Assembly (NCBI GenBank): GCA_002348385.1
Contig: DEBD01000013.1
Span: 401,633 to 465,632 of the forward strand
Direction of reading: 5' to 3'
From: Gammaproteobacteria bacterium UBA2965
Lineage (GTDB): Bacteria; Pseudomonadota; Gammaproteobacteria; Pseudomonadales; Azotimanducaceae
DNA: 64,000 bases
Part shown: one piece after another, positions 1 through 8,706 of the stretch
Layout of the letters: each line of letters opens with the position of its first letter
How positions within the stretch are numbered: position 1 is the first letter of the stretch
The notes under the pieces: model-generated
The model's database searches: none
What the model was told of the DNA's origin: nothing
The model's input: the letters and a program-made list of their open reading frames with translations, nothing else
Position numbers and translations under genes: made by a program

Positions 1-2
1 CC

Positions 3-77
3 CACTACGCATCGGCCGACTGCCACCAGTCAGAGCGTGACTGGCGCGCAGGCAAGCAGGCCCGGCACATCAGCTAG
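3..77 (+). CDS. Possible C-terminal end of a gene cut by the window edge
   Basis: Frame 3 is open from the window edge to a TAG at 75-77 and encodes about 24 residues ending in KQARHIS. Nothing recognisable can be said from so short a piece. It points the same way as the transporter that follows 90 bases later. It may equally be chance open frame; the upstream sequence is needed. Confidence 0.25.
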   Translation, partial: HYASADCHQSERDWRAGKQARHIS

Positions 78-167
78 ATCAGCACAGCACAGCGCGCCCC
101 AACCAGCACCTGCCTGGGTGCTCTGGGCATCTGCTATCCTCAAGCGCTGGTTTGACCTGGACGCAGC

Positions 168-1622
168 GTGAGTAAAGACCTTTCCGACCACGGCGACGCT
201 GCCGGGCAATCACGACACCGTATGGGCCATCTGGGCCTGGGCCGCAGCGTGATGTTCGTTCTTGGCGGCCCCGGCTGGCAGATGCTGGCCACCATCGTGG
301 TCTCCATCGGCATCTACTTCTATCTACCTCCGGAGGGCGCGGGTCTGCAAGTGCAGGTGTCCGAGGAGATCTTCTTCGGCGTGCTCACCGCCTACGGGCT
401 GGCCCGCTTGATAGGTGGCGTGATCGACTCTTTGGCCGATCCACTGGTGGGACACTTGTCGGATCGCTCGCGCTCCCGATTCGGCCGGCGACGTTACTTC
501 CTCATCCTCGGTATCGTGCCCATGGTGGTGGTCCCCGCCCTGCTGTTCTTTCCGCCAGGGGAACCCGGAAGTCACGGCATATTCATCTACCTGACCGTGT
601 TGCTAAGCGTGTACTACATCTTCTTTACGGTGTACGTGGCGCCCTACAACGCGCTGATTCCGGAAATCGCGCGCACGGAGATGGAGCGGGTAGAACTCAT
701 GCGGCTGCGGGCCATGATCGGCGGGCCCATTTCCATGACCTACGGCATTCTTTGGTTGGTGGGCATCGACTTCTTCAAAGACGCCGGTTTGGACGCGACC
801 ACGGCGGTTCAAGTGGTAGTGGTGATCTCCTGCGCAATCTCATTCATATTCTGCATGCTGCCCATACTAGCTGTGGACGAGTCGGAGATGGCCTTCGAAC
901 CCAGCGCGCTGGATATGAAGAACGCCATGGCCACGACGCTGAAGAACCGCCCGTTTCTCGCCTATCTGTTTGCGCAGATGATGTTCATTCTGGGCGTAAC
1001 CATGAGCGGGCCAGCGATCCCCTACTTCGCCCGGGTCATTCTTGGCCGCGACGAGGGGTTTGCCGCCATCCTGTCCGTGACCATGCTGCCCGGCATCCTG
1101 ATCGGGTTTGCCATCATTCACAAGATTGTCAACGTCATCGGGACGAAAAATACGCTAGTGGCGTCGGTGCTCATTCTGGGTATCGCTCACATTCCCTACG
1201 GGCTGCTCACACCCAGTGTGCCAGGGGCCGAACACGACTTGTTCAACGTAGTGGTGGTGATCATCCTGTCGAGCCTGAAGGGCCTGGCAATCGCCGGCAT
1301 GATGATCCTTCCTACCGTGATCCTCGGGCAGCTCATCGATCTGGACCAGGCACACACGGGTGCCGGCCGAGCTGCCATGTTCTACGGCGTGCAGGGCTTG
1401 ATGACCAAATGGGTTTACGCGGCGTCAGCCGCGCTCATGGCCTTTCTGCTCTCCGGCTACGGCCGCAGCGCGGCGGAGCCGCTCGGCGTGCTGCTGATCG
1501 GTCCGGTGGCCGGTGGGCTGTGCCTGATCTCGGCCGGCCTGTACGCCCTCTATCCGGAAAGGCGTGTGCAGGCCCAAGCCGCCGAAGTGCTGGGCGTCAC
1601 CCAGACCAAGTGGACTGCTTGA
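168..1622 (+). CDS. MFS_2 / GPH-type cation symporter family transporter
   Basis: A 484-residue membrane protein with about twelve hydrophobic segments. The signature of the glycoside-pentoside-hexuronide:cation symporter branch lies at residues 86-110, where DSLADPLVGHLSDR is followed by SRFGRRR, close to the family consensus D-DPxxG-DRxxSRxGRRRP. The start is GTG at 168; an ATG at 222 before MGHLGLG is the alternative. Members of this family in catabolic clusters are often annotated as sugar carriers, but the neighbours here are acyl-CoA enzymes, so import of a steroid- or terpenoid-like acid is a reasonable inference. The gene is convergent with the crotonase gene, only 21 bases apart. Confidence 0.85.
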   Translation: MSKDLSDHGDAAGQSRHRMGHLGLGRSVMFVLGGPGWQMLATIVVSIGIYFYLPPEGAGLQVQVSEEIFFGVLTAYGLARLIGGVIDSLADPLVGHLSDRSRSRFGRRRYFLILGIVPMVVVPALLFFPPGEPGSHGIFIYLTVLLSVYYIFFTVYVAPYNALIPEIARTEMERVELMRLRAMIGGPISMTYGILWLVGIDFFKDAGLDATTAVQVVVVISCAISFIFCMLPILAVDESEMAFEPSALDMKNAMATTLKNRPFLAYLFAQMMFILGVTMSGPAIPYFARVILGRDEGFAAILSVTMLPGILIGFAIIHKIVNVIGTKNTLVASVLILGIAHIPYGLLTPSVPGAEHDLFNVVVVIILSSLKGLAIAGMMILPTVILGQLIDLDQAHTGAGRAAMFYGVQGLMTKWVYAASAALMAFLLSGYGRSAAEPLGVLLIGPVAGGLCLISAGLYALYPERRVQAQAAEVLGVTQTKWTA

Positions 1623-1643
1623 CGCCGCAGCTTCGCGCCGGCG

Positions 1644-2462
1644 CTAACGCACCTCGAACTTCTTTTTCTTCACCCCCATCACGGCGTCGCGATCTACCTG
1701 CGCGGTGCCCACGGGATTGCCGATTATGGTGTACGACATACCCATGCCCAACGCCGCCGTGCGGGGCAGATCCAAAGACTCCCACACCGCACGCACCGTG
1801 CCCTGGGTGGCAGCGGGCGGTTTTGCGGCGACCTTGGCGGCCAGCTCATGCGCCCGTGCCCACAGCGCGTCACGCTCCGTCACTTCTGATACCAACCCCA
1901 TACGCAGGGCCGCATGGGAGCTGATACGTTCGTCGTTGCCGAGCAGCGCCATGCGCATGACGTCACCCAACGGCATGCGGTAGGTTGCACCGATGGGTTC
2001 GAGTGCTGCAGTCATTCCGTAGGTCACGTGAGGATCGAAAAAGGTAGCCTCCTCTGAGCAGATAATGATGTCTGACTCATTGATCCAGTAGAACGCACCA
2101 CCGGCGCACATGCCGTGCACGGCGGTGATAACGGGCTTCCACATCTTGTTGGCACGCGGGCCGAGATACTCCCCAGGGTCTACCTTGAACCAGTCGTTGG
2201 TTTGATTCGGCCCAGACACCGGCCGCGCACCGGGCGCATCACGGCCACCCCGCACGTCTACTCCCGTGCAGAACGCTTTGCAGTCCATGGAGGCGCGCAA
2301 AACGTAGGCGTGTATGTGCTCGTCAACGATGGCTTTCTGCCAGACGTACTCGAACTCCTCACACATCCGGCCAGAGAACGCATTCAGCGACTGAGGTCGA
2401 TTGATGGTAATGGTTGCAACGTGGTCGTCGCTCTCTTCATATAGAATCGTTTCGAATTCCAT
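1644..2462 (-). CDS. Crotonase-fold (enoyl-CoA hydratase/isomerase family) protein lacking both hydratase glutamates
   Basis: A 272-residue crotonase. The two oxyanion-hole segments are present: AFCTGVDV (residues 63-70) and GMCAGGAF (117-124). The usual FGxPE segment carrying the first catalytic Glu reads FFDPHVTYG, so Glu is His, and the position of the second Glu (AMEM in the rat hydratase) reads VMRM. An ordinary syn-hydration of enoyl-CoA is therefore unlikely; isomerase, hydrolase or C-C bond chemistry on a CoA thioester is possible. It is the last gene of a leftward run of acyl-CoA genes, 100 bases after the preceding one. The family is certain, the reaction is not. Confidence 0.85.
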   Translation of the reverse strand: MEFETILYEESDDHVATITINRPQSLNAFSGRMCEEFEYVWQKAIVDEHIHAYVLRASMDCKAFCTGVDVRGGRDAPGARPVSGPNQTNDWFKVDPGEYLGPRANKMWKPVITAVHGMCAGGAFYWINESDIIICSEEATFFDPHVTYGMTAALEPIGATYRMPLGDVMRMALLGNDERISSHAALRMGLVSEVTERDALWARAHELAAKVAAKPPAATQGTVRAVWESLDLPRTAALGMGMSYTIIGNPVGTAQVDRDAVMGVKKKKFEVR

Positions 2463-2562
2463 GCTTTATACTCCTGTCTTCTTTGTTGCGAGCCTATATA
2501 GCCGCTGCTTTGCCTGCTGTTAGGTTTGGCCTGTTTCCGATGCGCCTATTCGAATTCTCTGG

Positions 2563-3642
2563 CTACCAGCCCGCGAGCACGGCGGCCCGCTCACGATGGA
2601 CCGAAGGGCTACCGAAATAGCTGCGGTCGAACATGGCACGCTTGAGCCAGAACTGGCAATGGAACTCCCAGGTATAGCCTATGCCTCCGTGAAGCATGAC
2701 CATCGTTCGAGACGCGTCCACATAACGCTCGGTGAGGTGGGCTTTGGCAATTGCGGCAAGACGCGGGGCCTCTTCCGGACGATGATCGAAAGCATACGCT
2801 GCATACCAAACCAACGCCCGGGCTGGCTCAACCTCGGCCGCCGCATCGGCAATCTGATGCTTCACGCCCTGAAAGTGCGACAGGGTCCTGCCGAACTGCA
2901 CACGTTGGCTGGTGTAATCCACCGTGAGCTCCACGGATTTGTGTGCCCCGCCGTAGGCGTCCGCGGCCAGCAAGATGAGGGCGGCATCGCGCACACGCTC
3001 GGCGATCGAGCTGTCGCCGGTTAGCAACTCGCAAGGTGCTCTGTCCAGGCTCAGCCCCCCAATGCGTCGGGTACGATCAACGCCGTCCCACTCTTGCGTG
3101 CTCACGCCTTCAGCGCTGCGTTCCACTAGAGCCATCCGCCCACCTTCGATACCGACCAGAAACAAGTCTGCATCGGATGGGAACAGCACGTTCTTCTTGG
3201 TACCGCTCACGCGATTTTCGCTTACCGTTAGGGTCCACTGATCGGGTTGCCATGCGTCTCCTTGCTCAGCAAAAGCAACGCTGCCTATCAACTCACCGGA
3301 CGCAAGCTTCGGCAGCCATTGCGTTTTTTGCTCTTCGCTACCACCGAGCGTCAACGCCAGTGTCGTCAAAGCGTGCCCCAGGAGCGGGCCGGGTGCGGCC
3401 GTATACCCCATAGCATCGGCCACTACCGCTAAATCCAACAGCTCGAGCCCCACACCACCGTACTGCTCTTCTACCAGCAGTCCCGCCAAGCCAAGCTCTG
3501 CCGAACGGTTCCAAAGCTCGCGGTCCAACAGCTCATCGCCATCGTAGATTTCCAGCAGCCGAGTGGTGGGTGCTTCCGTTTCGAAGAAGCGCCGGACCGT
3601 GTCCTGCAGCATGTTCTGCTCTTCGCTGAGATCGAAGTCCAT
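2563..3642 (-). CDS. Acyl-CoA dehydrogenase, short beta-type subunit
   Basis: A 359-residue ACAD-fold protein. It has the N-terminal helical domain (MDFDLSEEQNMLQDTVRRF) and the C-terminal domain with RVQFGRTLSHFQGVKHQ and LHGGIGYTWE. The middle beta domain lacks the FAD/substrate loop WCQGxSEPxxGSD that its long neighbour has, reading SVAFAEQGDAWQPDQW instead. Short ACADs of this kind form alpha2-beta2 heterotetramers with a longer partner in steroid catabolism (FadE26-27 and FadE28-29 types). The probable partner is the 414-residue ACAD two genes upstream. It starts 5 bases after the hotdog gene's stop and is surely cotranscribed. Confidence 0.9.
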   Translation of the reverse strand: MDFDLSEEQNMLQDTVRRFFETEAPTTRLLEIYDGDELLDRELWNRSAELGLAGLLVEEQYGGVGLELLDLAVVADAMGYTAAPGPLLGHALTTLALTLGGSEEQKTQWLPKLASGELIGSVAFAEQGDAWQPDQWTLTVSENRVSGTKKNVLFPSDADLFLVGIEGGRMALVERSAEGVSTQEWDGVDRTRRIGGLSLDRAPCELLTGDSSIAERVRDAALILLAADAYGGAHKSVELTVDYTSQRVQFGRTLSHFQGVKHQIADAAAEVEPARALVWYAAYAFDHRPEEAPRLAAIAKAHLTERYVDASRTMVMLHGGIGYTWEFHCQFWLKRAMFDRSYFGSPSVHRERAAVLAGW

Positions 3643-3647
3643 GTCAG

Positions 3648-4922
3648 CTAACCAGTGCGGCCCCTTTGGGATGCTTCCGTCATCATGGCCGCGCCGCGCT
3701 CGGACAGCTCCTCCATAGGTTCGGGCAGCACTACAGGGCCACTCTCACGGGAAGGCAAGATGACTACTGCAGTACCAGGACAGGTGACCCATCCTCGTTG
3801 AGAAGTGCCTTGGATTTCGATCTCGACGATGCAGTGGCGACCTTCGCGCCGCTTACCCCGCACGGTGCCTTCCATAAGATGCCAATCGCCGATGAAGTTG
3901 AACGCCCGAATCTGTCCGGTGAGCTTCCACAACCATCCGTCGTCCCCCATCCAATTGGTGACCAAGTGGGTCAGCCAGTTCATTCGCATGTCACCGTAGT
4001 CATACGCAAGCGGCAAGCCAATCTCGCGCGCCCTTTCGTGCTCCCAGTGCAAGCGCTGCACTACGTCTGGCACGCCATGGCTGTTCTTGGCATAAAAGCC
4101 ACCAATCTTCTGACGAGTTTTCCATTGGAAACGCAAGGGCCCATGCCCGTAATGACCCATACCCCGCCCCAGGTGCTCGGCAATGATATCCGTGACGGTG
4201 AGCGGGCCCTTGGCCAACGGCTGCAACTTATCTCCTACCTGCACGTCCTCCCAGTAGCGCGTCTCGGCTCCACGCACGATCTCGGCCGCATAGATCTCAT
4301 CGATCGCCGCAATATCCTCGTCGGTGTATGGCCACAACTCCACGCCCTCGTGTTTGTTGGTCTTCTTTGACCCGCTTCGCTCCGAAGCAACCAGCAACGT
4401 CTCGCTCATACCCGCTGGTCCGCCGGTATGGTCCACATACAGGTTGCGCGTATTCATGTGCACCGATTTACCGCCGGTGAACTTGCTGCTTTCCCTCACA
4501 TCCACGCTGGATCGGGAGATGTCGTAATAGATGTTGTCGCCCGGACTCACCGGCCGGTACCACTCCCAGGACTGGCCGGACACGTACTCTCCTGCGCCCG
4601 GAAACAGGTGGCGAAACTGCTTTTTCTGCTCCGCGGTGAATTTCGGCGTCTCACACACACCGGTGATGGTGAGGTAGGTGGGCGAGCCGATCTGGCGGCG
4701 CCAGCGTGTAGTCTGTCCGTAATCCGGATCGAACCACAAGGGATTGTCGTCACCAAGGCTGAACGCAAAGTGCGATATGCCTGCGGCCGTGGGCTGCGCA
4801 TCGTGATGCGCTACGTGGTCCGGCTGCGGCACGCCCACCTGGGAACGCGCGCGTTCGATTTCCGCATCGGTAATCGCAATGCGGTGTTGCACGCCCTCGG
4901 TGGCAGCAGATTCGTCACTCAT
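3648..4922 (-). CDS. Double-hotdog MaoC/FAS1-like dehydratase (enoyl-CoA hydratase)
   Basis: A 424-residue protein starting at the ATG at 4922, which overlaps the stop of the upstream ACAD in an ATGA junction; a longer frame to 5048 has no support. The N-terminal half resembles MaoC_dehydrat_N: the hydratase-2-like segment SLGDDNPLWFD is at residues 55-65, with Trp where many hydratases have His. The C-terminal half looks like a second hotdog (YWEDVQVGDKL, then KGPLTVTDII). It likely hydrates the enoyl-CoA made by the ACADs encoded either side. A close paralogue lies at 34426-35748. Unlike actinobacterial ChsH2 it has no fused DUF35 domain. Confidence 0.85.
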   Translation of the reverse strand: MSDESAATEGVQHRIAITDAEIERARSQVGVPQPDHVAHHDAQPTAAGISHFAFSLGDDNPLWFDPDYGQTTRWRRQIGSPTYLTITGVCETPKFTAEQKKQFRHLFPGAGEYVSGQSWEWYRPVSPGDNIYYDISRSSVDVRESSKFTGGKSVHMNTRNLYVDHTGGPAGMSETLLVASERSGSKKTNKHEGVELWPYTDEDIAAIDEIYAAEIVRGAETRYWEDVQVGDKLQPLAKGPLTVTDIIAEHLGRGMGHYGHGPLRFQWKTRQKIGGFYAKNSHGVPDVVQRLHWEHERAREIGLPLAYDYGDMRMNWLTHLVTNWMGDDGWLWKLTGQIRAFNFIGDWHLMEGTVRGKRREGRHCIVEIEIQGTSQRGWVTCPGTAVVILPSRESGPVVLPEPMEELSERGAAMMTEASQRGRTG

Positions 4923-6163
4923 TTCGTTTCCCCCGGTTGATCGTCTCGGGGCAACCCCAGGCCCCGCTCCGCGATGATATTGCGCTGAATGTTCGACGTT
5001 CCGCCGCCCATGGTGGCTGCCAGCGAGCCCAGCACCTGGTTTACCCAACGCTCATTGCCGACCGCTTTCGACGGGTGCCTGGACACGGCACTGTCTTCGC
5101 CGGTGTCCTGCCCCGTGCCATGAGCGACAGAGGAAGCGAGCAACAATGAGTCGTCTCCGATGAGCTCGTTGACGATGCGGGCCACCTCCAGGCCGATGGT
5201 GTGCATGGTAACGAACTTGTTCATGTATTCGAGCGCACCCGCACTCTCACCCTTGGCGTCCTTGGAAAACTGGTACTGGCCCGACCAGTAGGAAGACAGC
5301 ACGAAACCTTCCAAGGCTACCAACCACTGACGTACCTCCGGGTCTTTGATGGCCTGGACCCCATTGCGCGACGTGCGCTTAGCTAAGCCCACAGTCTTGC
5401 GATACAACTCGCGGCCCTGCTCCGGGCCCCCTAGCTGGTTGCGCTCGAACTTCAGCGTGGTTCGGGAAACCTCCCAGCCTTTTCCACGCTCACCAACAAT
5501 CCAGTCGGCCGGCGTCTTGGCGTCGGTGAAGAATACCTCGTTGAAGGAGGCACCCCCGGTAATCTGCCGCAAGCGGCGCACCTCGATACCTGGCTGATTC
5601 ATGTCCAGGAGCAGGTAGGAGATACCCGCGTGCCTCGGCTCGTCGGGCTCGGTGCGCACTAGCGCGAACATGTACTGAGCGAGATGCGCGCGGCTGGTCC
5701 ATACCTTTTGTCCGTTGATGACCCACTCGTCCCCAACCAGCTCGGCACGCGTGCGCAAGCTCGCAAGATCCGACCCAGCACCCGGTTCGGAGTAGCCCTG
5801 ACACCAGATGTGGTCGCCGTGAATGGCCGGCGGGATGAACTTCTCCTTCTGCCACTCGCTCCCCCACTGGAGCAACGTTGGCACCACCCTGGAGATGCCG
5901 TTTCCCTCAATTTCTCTGGGCGCGCGCGCCGCGATGAACTCTTCAGTAATGATGCGTGCTTTCAGGGGATCGGCTTGCTGCTCCGAGCCGCCAAAGCGTC
6001 GGGGAATGCCGCGGTACAGGTAGCCCTGGTCGATGGCTTTGAGCCGAAAGTCGCGAACCTGATCAGCCCGATCTGCATCGCCCTTAGGCGGCCAATTCCC
6101 AGCCAGGAACGCGCGCACCTCCTCCTGATACGCAAGATACTCAGCCGAGTAGTCAAGGTTCAT
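4919..6163 (-). CDS. Acyl-CoA dehydrogenase, long alpha-type
   Basis: A 414-residue ACAD. The beta-domain loop WCQGYSEPGAGSDLA is at residues 120-134 and GQKVWTS at about 151-157, both typical of FAD-binding ACADs. The C-terminal loop is GGGTSNIQRNIIAERGLG, so the Glu of the medium-chain YEGT motif is Gly, as in many bacterial FadE proteins whose base sits elsewhere. It overlaps the hotdog gene by 4 bases (ATGA), and the short ACAD at 2563-3642 is the likely second subunit. The start MNLDYSAEYLAYQEEVR has the usual family N-terminus. Confidence 0.9.
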   Translation of the reverse strand: MNLDYSAEYLAYQEEVRAFLAGNWPPKGDADRADQVRDFRLKAIDQGYLYRGIPRRFGGSEQQADPLKARIITEEFIAARAPREIEGNGISRVVPTLLQWGSEWQKEKFIPPAIHGDHIWCQGYSEPGAGSDLASLRTRAELVGDEWVINGQKVWTSRAHLAQYMFALVRTEPDEPRHAGISYLLLDMNQPGIEVRRLRQITGGASFNEVFFTDAKTPADWIVGERGKGWEVSRTTLKFERNQLGGPEQGRELYRKTVGLAKRTSRNGVQAIKDPEVRQWLVALEGFVLSSYWSGQYQFSKDAKGESAGALEYMNKFVTMHTIGLEVARIVNELIGDDSLLLASSVAHGTGQDTGEDSAVSRHPSKAVGNERWVNQVLGSLAATMGGGTSNIQRNIIAERGLGLPRDDQPGETK

Positions 6164-6188
6164 GATGCTCCTCCCTCAAGGATCGAAT

Positions 6189-6206
6189 CTACGCCAAGGA
6201 GCGTAG
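6189..6206. other. Small stem-loop in the gap between two ACAD genes
   Basis: CTACGC (6189-6194) and GCGTAG (6201-6206) are perfect 6-base inverted arms around a 6-base loop, inside the 133-base gap separating the ACAD pairs. There is no U-tract. It could be a processing or attenuation site between two halves of the operon, or chance. Confidence 0.25.
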
Positions 6207-6296
6207 GAGCGCAAAAACGGCCACATCGCCCATCACATCTGCACCTGGAGCCCTGGCGAATCGCAGCCAGCACGGATTCCGATCCCATCTCAGACG

Positions 6297-7322
6297 CTAC
6301 TCCAGGGGAGCCGCCAACGCGTCCGACAAGTGCATGTCCAGATTTCCGAACAAGCTGGCCAACAGGTGCGAGCGTTTCAGCAGGAGGTGAGCGTCGTGCT
6401 CATCGGTTCCGCCAATGGCGCCGTGCACCTGAATGTTCGTCTGACAGTTCCTATGCGCCGCATCGATGGCCAAGCTGGCCGACGCTGCCGCTTGAAAACC
6501 TGCATCCGACCGGCCTTGATCAGCGCATACCGCCGCGAACCAAAGCTGAGCGCGCGCAGCGTCGACGCGTACTGCAGCTTCAGCGCATGGATGGCGCACT
6601 GCCTGGAAAGCCCCGATGGGCTTACCGAACTGCTCGCGCACCTTGGCATACTCCACAGCCATGTCGCGGGCAGCCTCGCCAACGCCCACGAGCATGGCCG
6701 ACGTGAGGATCACGGCCTGGTGATAGAGCGCCCGGTCGTTGTCTGAAACCGCAAAGGTGGGGTGAGCGCCGGCAAGATCGAGGTTACCGAGCGACACCGT
6801 CGCATCGATACATCCCCGCTCGGCAAGCGCCATATCCGGCGTGATCTCGAGCAATGCTGCCGAATCGCGGCCCAAGAACACCACGTAGTCGCACCCCCGG
6901 GCACCCAGAACCCGAAACTGACCCTGCATAGGCCGGTGACAGTCCATGCTCGGATCTTCGATCACAGCTAGGCCCACCCTGGTGTCGCCGGCCAGAATCG
7001 AGCCCACCAAGGCTTCCTGCCCCCCACGTGATGCCACCCTCGCCCCCAGCACGGCGCCTAGCGCGGGCACCGGTCCCAGGTGACGTCCCACCTCGGTAAA
7101 CAGCAAGGCTTCTTCCGGCAGGCCGTAACCAAGCCCGCCCAACTCCGGTTCGAGCCCCAGCGAGTACCATCCAAGCTCCGCAATCTTCTGCATGGCTGCC
7201 TTGTCGGGCTCGGTGCACTCGTTGCCCTGGCCTCGATGCCGCTCACGGGGAAACTCCGTGGTGAGCACGTCCACCACCGAATCTACGATCTGAACCTGTT
7301 CTTCAGTGGGAAGCAGATCCAA
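6297..7322 (-). CDS. Acyl-CoA dehydrogenase, short beta-type subunit
   Basis: A 341-residue ACAD-fold protein, the shortest of six in the window. It keeps the C-terminal helical domain (VREQFGKPIGAFQAVRH and VHGAIGGTDEHDAHLLLKR), but the middle domain lacks the SEPxxGSD loop and reads GLAVIEDPSMDCH. This matches non-flavin-loop beta subunits of heteromeric steroid ACADs. Its start is 5 bases after the stop of the 390-residue ACAD upstream, which is the obvious partner. A stand-alone activity is unlikely. Confidence 0.9.
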   Translation of the reverse strand: MDLLPTEEQVQIVDSVVDVLTTEFPRERHRGQGNECTEPDKAAMQKIAELGWYSLGLEPELGGLGYGLPEEALLFTEVGRHLGPVPALGAVLGARVASRGGQEALVGSILAGDTRVGLAVIEDPSMDCHRPMQGQFRVLGARGCDYVVFLGRDSAALLEITPDMALAERGCIDATVSLGNLDLAGAHPTFAVSDNDRALYHQAVILTSAMLVGVGEAARDMAVEYAKVREQFGKPIGAFQAVRHPCAEAAVRVDAARAQLWFAAVCADQGRSDAGFQAAASASLAIDAAHRNCQTNIQVHGAIGGTDEHDAHLLLKRSHLLASLFGNLDMHLSDALAAPLE

Positions 7323-7327
7323 TTCTG

Positions 7328-8500
7328 CTACCTCCCTTTCGGCATGCCGAGAACCCGGTCGGCAATGATCTCTTTTTGAATCTCGCTGGTACCTCCGCCG
7401 ATGGAGGCCAGATAGCTGCGCAAGTAGTCGTGCGTCCAGCCGGTATCCCCGTATTCGTACTCCAACATGCTGGGCCCCAGGATCTCTGCAGCGATCCGTT
7501 GCAGGTCCTGAGACAAGTCGGCAAACGAAAGCTTGATCATGGATCCTTCAGGACCTGGCATGCCAGTGCGCTCGTTGCGGGAAATCGCCGCGTAGGTCAT
7601 CGCCTGCAACGCCGCCACGTTTGCCCGTAACCGTGCCAGCTTACGCGCGATCTCGTCATCATCGATGGCCATCCTGCCCATCGCTCCCTTTGGGGTTTTC
7701 CGGGCAAGCTCGATCAGCTCTTCCACTTTGCGCGCCAGAGCAATCTGTCGCGACATAAATGCAGTGCCACGCTCGAAGGATAAGGTCGACATGGCGACAG
7801 ACCAACCGCCGTTGATCTCACCGACGACGTTGTCGAGTGGAATCCGAACGTCGTCGTAAAACACCTCGCAGAAGTGCCGCTCCCCCGACATCGTACGAAT
7901 CGGGCGAACCTCCACCCCCGGCAGAGACATGTCACAGATAATCCAGGTGATGCCTTTGTGCTTCTTTACATCCGGATCGGTACGCACCAGCAGTTCCTGA
8001 TAGTCGGCCACATGTGCATAGCTGGTCCAGATCTTCTGGCCATTTACCACCAGATGGTCACCGTCCAACACGCCGCGGGTCCGCAGGCTGGCGAGGTCGG
8101 ACCCGGACGAGGGTTCCGAAAAACCCTGGCACCAGATGGTCTCACCGCGCAGGATCTTCGGCAGGTGGAAAGCCTGGTGCGCCTCGCTGCCGCGGGCTAT
8201 TAGCGTTGGGCCACCATGATTCAAACCTACGAAGCACGACCCCACATCCGGCGCGTTGGCCTTCGCGTACTCTTCGTGCCAGATGAGCTGCTGAGTAGTG
8301 GACATGCCACAACCGCCAAACGCTTTCGGCCAGTTGATGCCGGCCCAACCCGCGTCAAACTGCTTGCGCTGCCAGGCGACGTCATAGGCTCGCTTCTCGG
8401 CGCCCTCTAGAGGCTGGGGATCCCGAGGCGCGTTGTCTTGCAGCCAATCGCGTACCTCTTCGCGAAAGCGCTGTTCGTCCACCGTGAAATCAAGATTCAT
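7328..8500 (-). CDS. Acyl-CoA dehydrogenase, long alpha-type
   Basis: A 390-residue ACAD, first gene of the leftward run. WCQGFSEPSSGSDLA lies at residues 123-137 and NGQKIWTS at about 153-160; the C-terminal loop is SIGGGTSEIQKEIIADRVLG. It likely introduces the alpha-beta double bond into a CoA thioester, passing electrons to ETF, together with the short ACAD encoded next. The start MNLDFTVDEQRFREEVRDW aligns with family N-termini; no strong ribosome binding site is visible before it. Confidence 0.9.
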   Translation of the reverse strand: MNLDFTVDEQRFREEVRDWLQDNAPRDPQPLEGAEKRAYDVAWQRKQFDAGWAGINWPKAFGGCGMSTTQQLIWHEEYAKANAPDVGSCFVGLNHGGPTLIARGSEAHQAFHLPKILRGETIWCQGFSEPSSGSDLASLRTRGVLDGDHLVVNGQKIWTSYAHVADYQELLVRTDPDVKKHKGITWIICDMSLPGVEVRPIRTMSGERHFCEVFYDDVRIPLDNVVGEINGGWSVAMSTLSFERGTAFMSRQIALARKVEELIELARKTPKGAMGRMAIDDDEIARKLARLRANVAALQAMTYAAISRNERTGMPGPEGSMIKLSFADLSQDLQRIAAEILGPSMLEYEYGDTGWTHDYLRSYLASIGGGTSEIQKEIIADRVLGMPKGR

Positions 8501-8680
8501 GCGCTACAATCCAGAACATTGCACCATAAGAAGGTCTTGTAGCTGGCACATAGGCTGGTCCACATAATAAAGGAAGGACAATCAGGCACCTCTATCGCTT
8601 CAGACTCATTCAAATCTGCACTTTTGTATAACTAATTACAATAGGTAGCCTCTATTCCGGCAACCCCTCTCGCCGATCCA
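8501..8680 (-). promoter_or_regulatory. Upstream region of the ACAD operon
   Basis: The leader of the leftward ACAD operon is AT-richer than its surroundings. On the minus strand a TTTATTATG stretch near 8563-8571 could be a -10 region. A degenerate relative of the shared operator (ATAACTAATTACA, 8628-8640) is present but departs from the consensus in its right arm. No firm promoter can be called. Confidence 0.3.
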
Positions 8681-8706
8681 GTTCGCGCCACAGTCGTAGC
8701 GCGAAC
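8681..8706 (-). terminator. Perfect 8-bp stem-loop directly after the NTF2-like gene
   Basis: GTTCGCGC (8681-8688) and GCGCGAAC (8699-8706) are perfect 8-base inverted arms around a 10-base loop, abutting the stop codon of the leftward gene at 8707. No U-run follows in the direction of transcription, so it is either a U-less terminator or a 3' end-stabilising hairpin. Confidence 0.45.

Noticed and set aside
3648..5048. Longer form of the hotdog protein beginning at 5048
   Set aside because: The extra 42 residues lie within the upstream ACAD gene; the ATGA overlap start at 4922 fits the operon.
5684..6706. 340-codon plus-strand frame across two ACAD genes
   Set aside because: It spans the gap between two solid minus-strand genes with no domain similarity.
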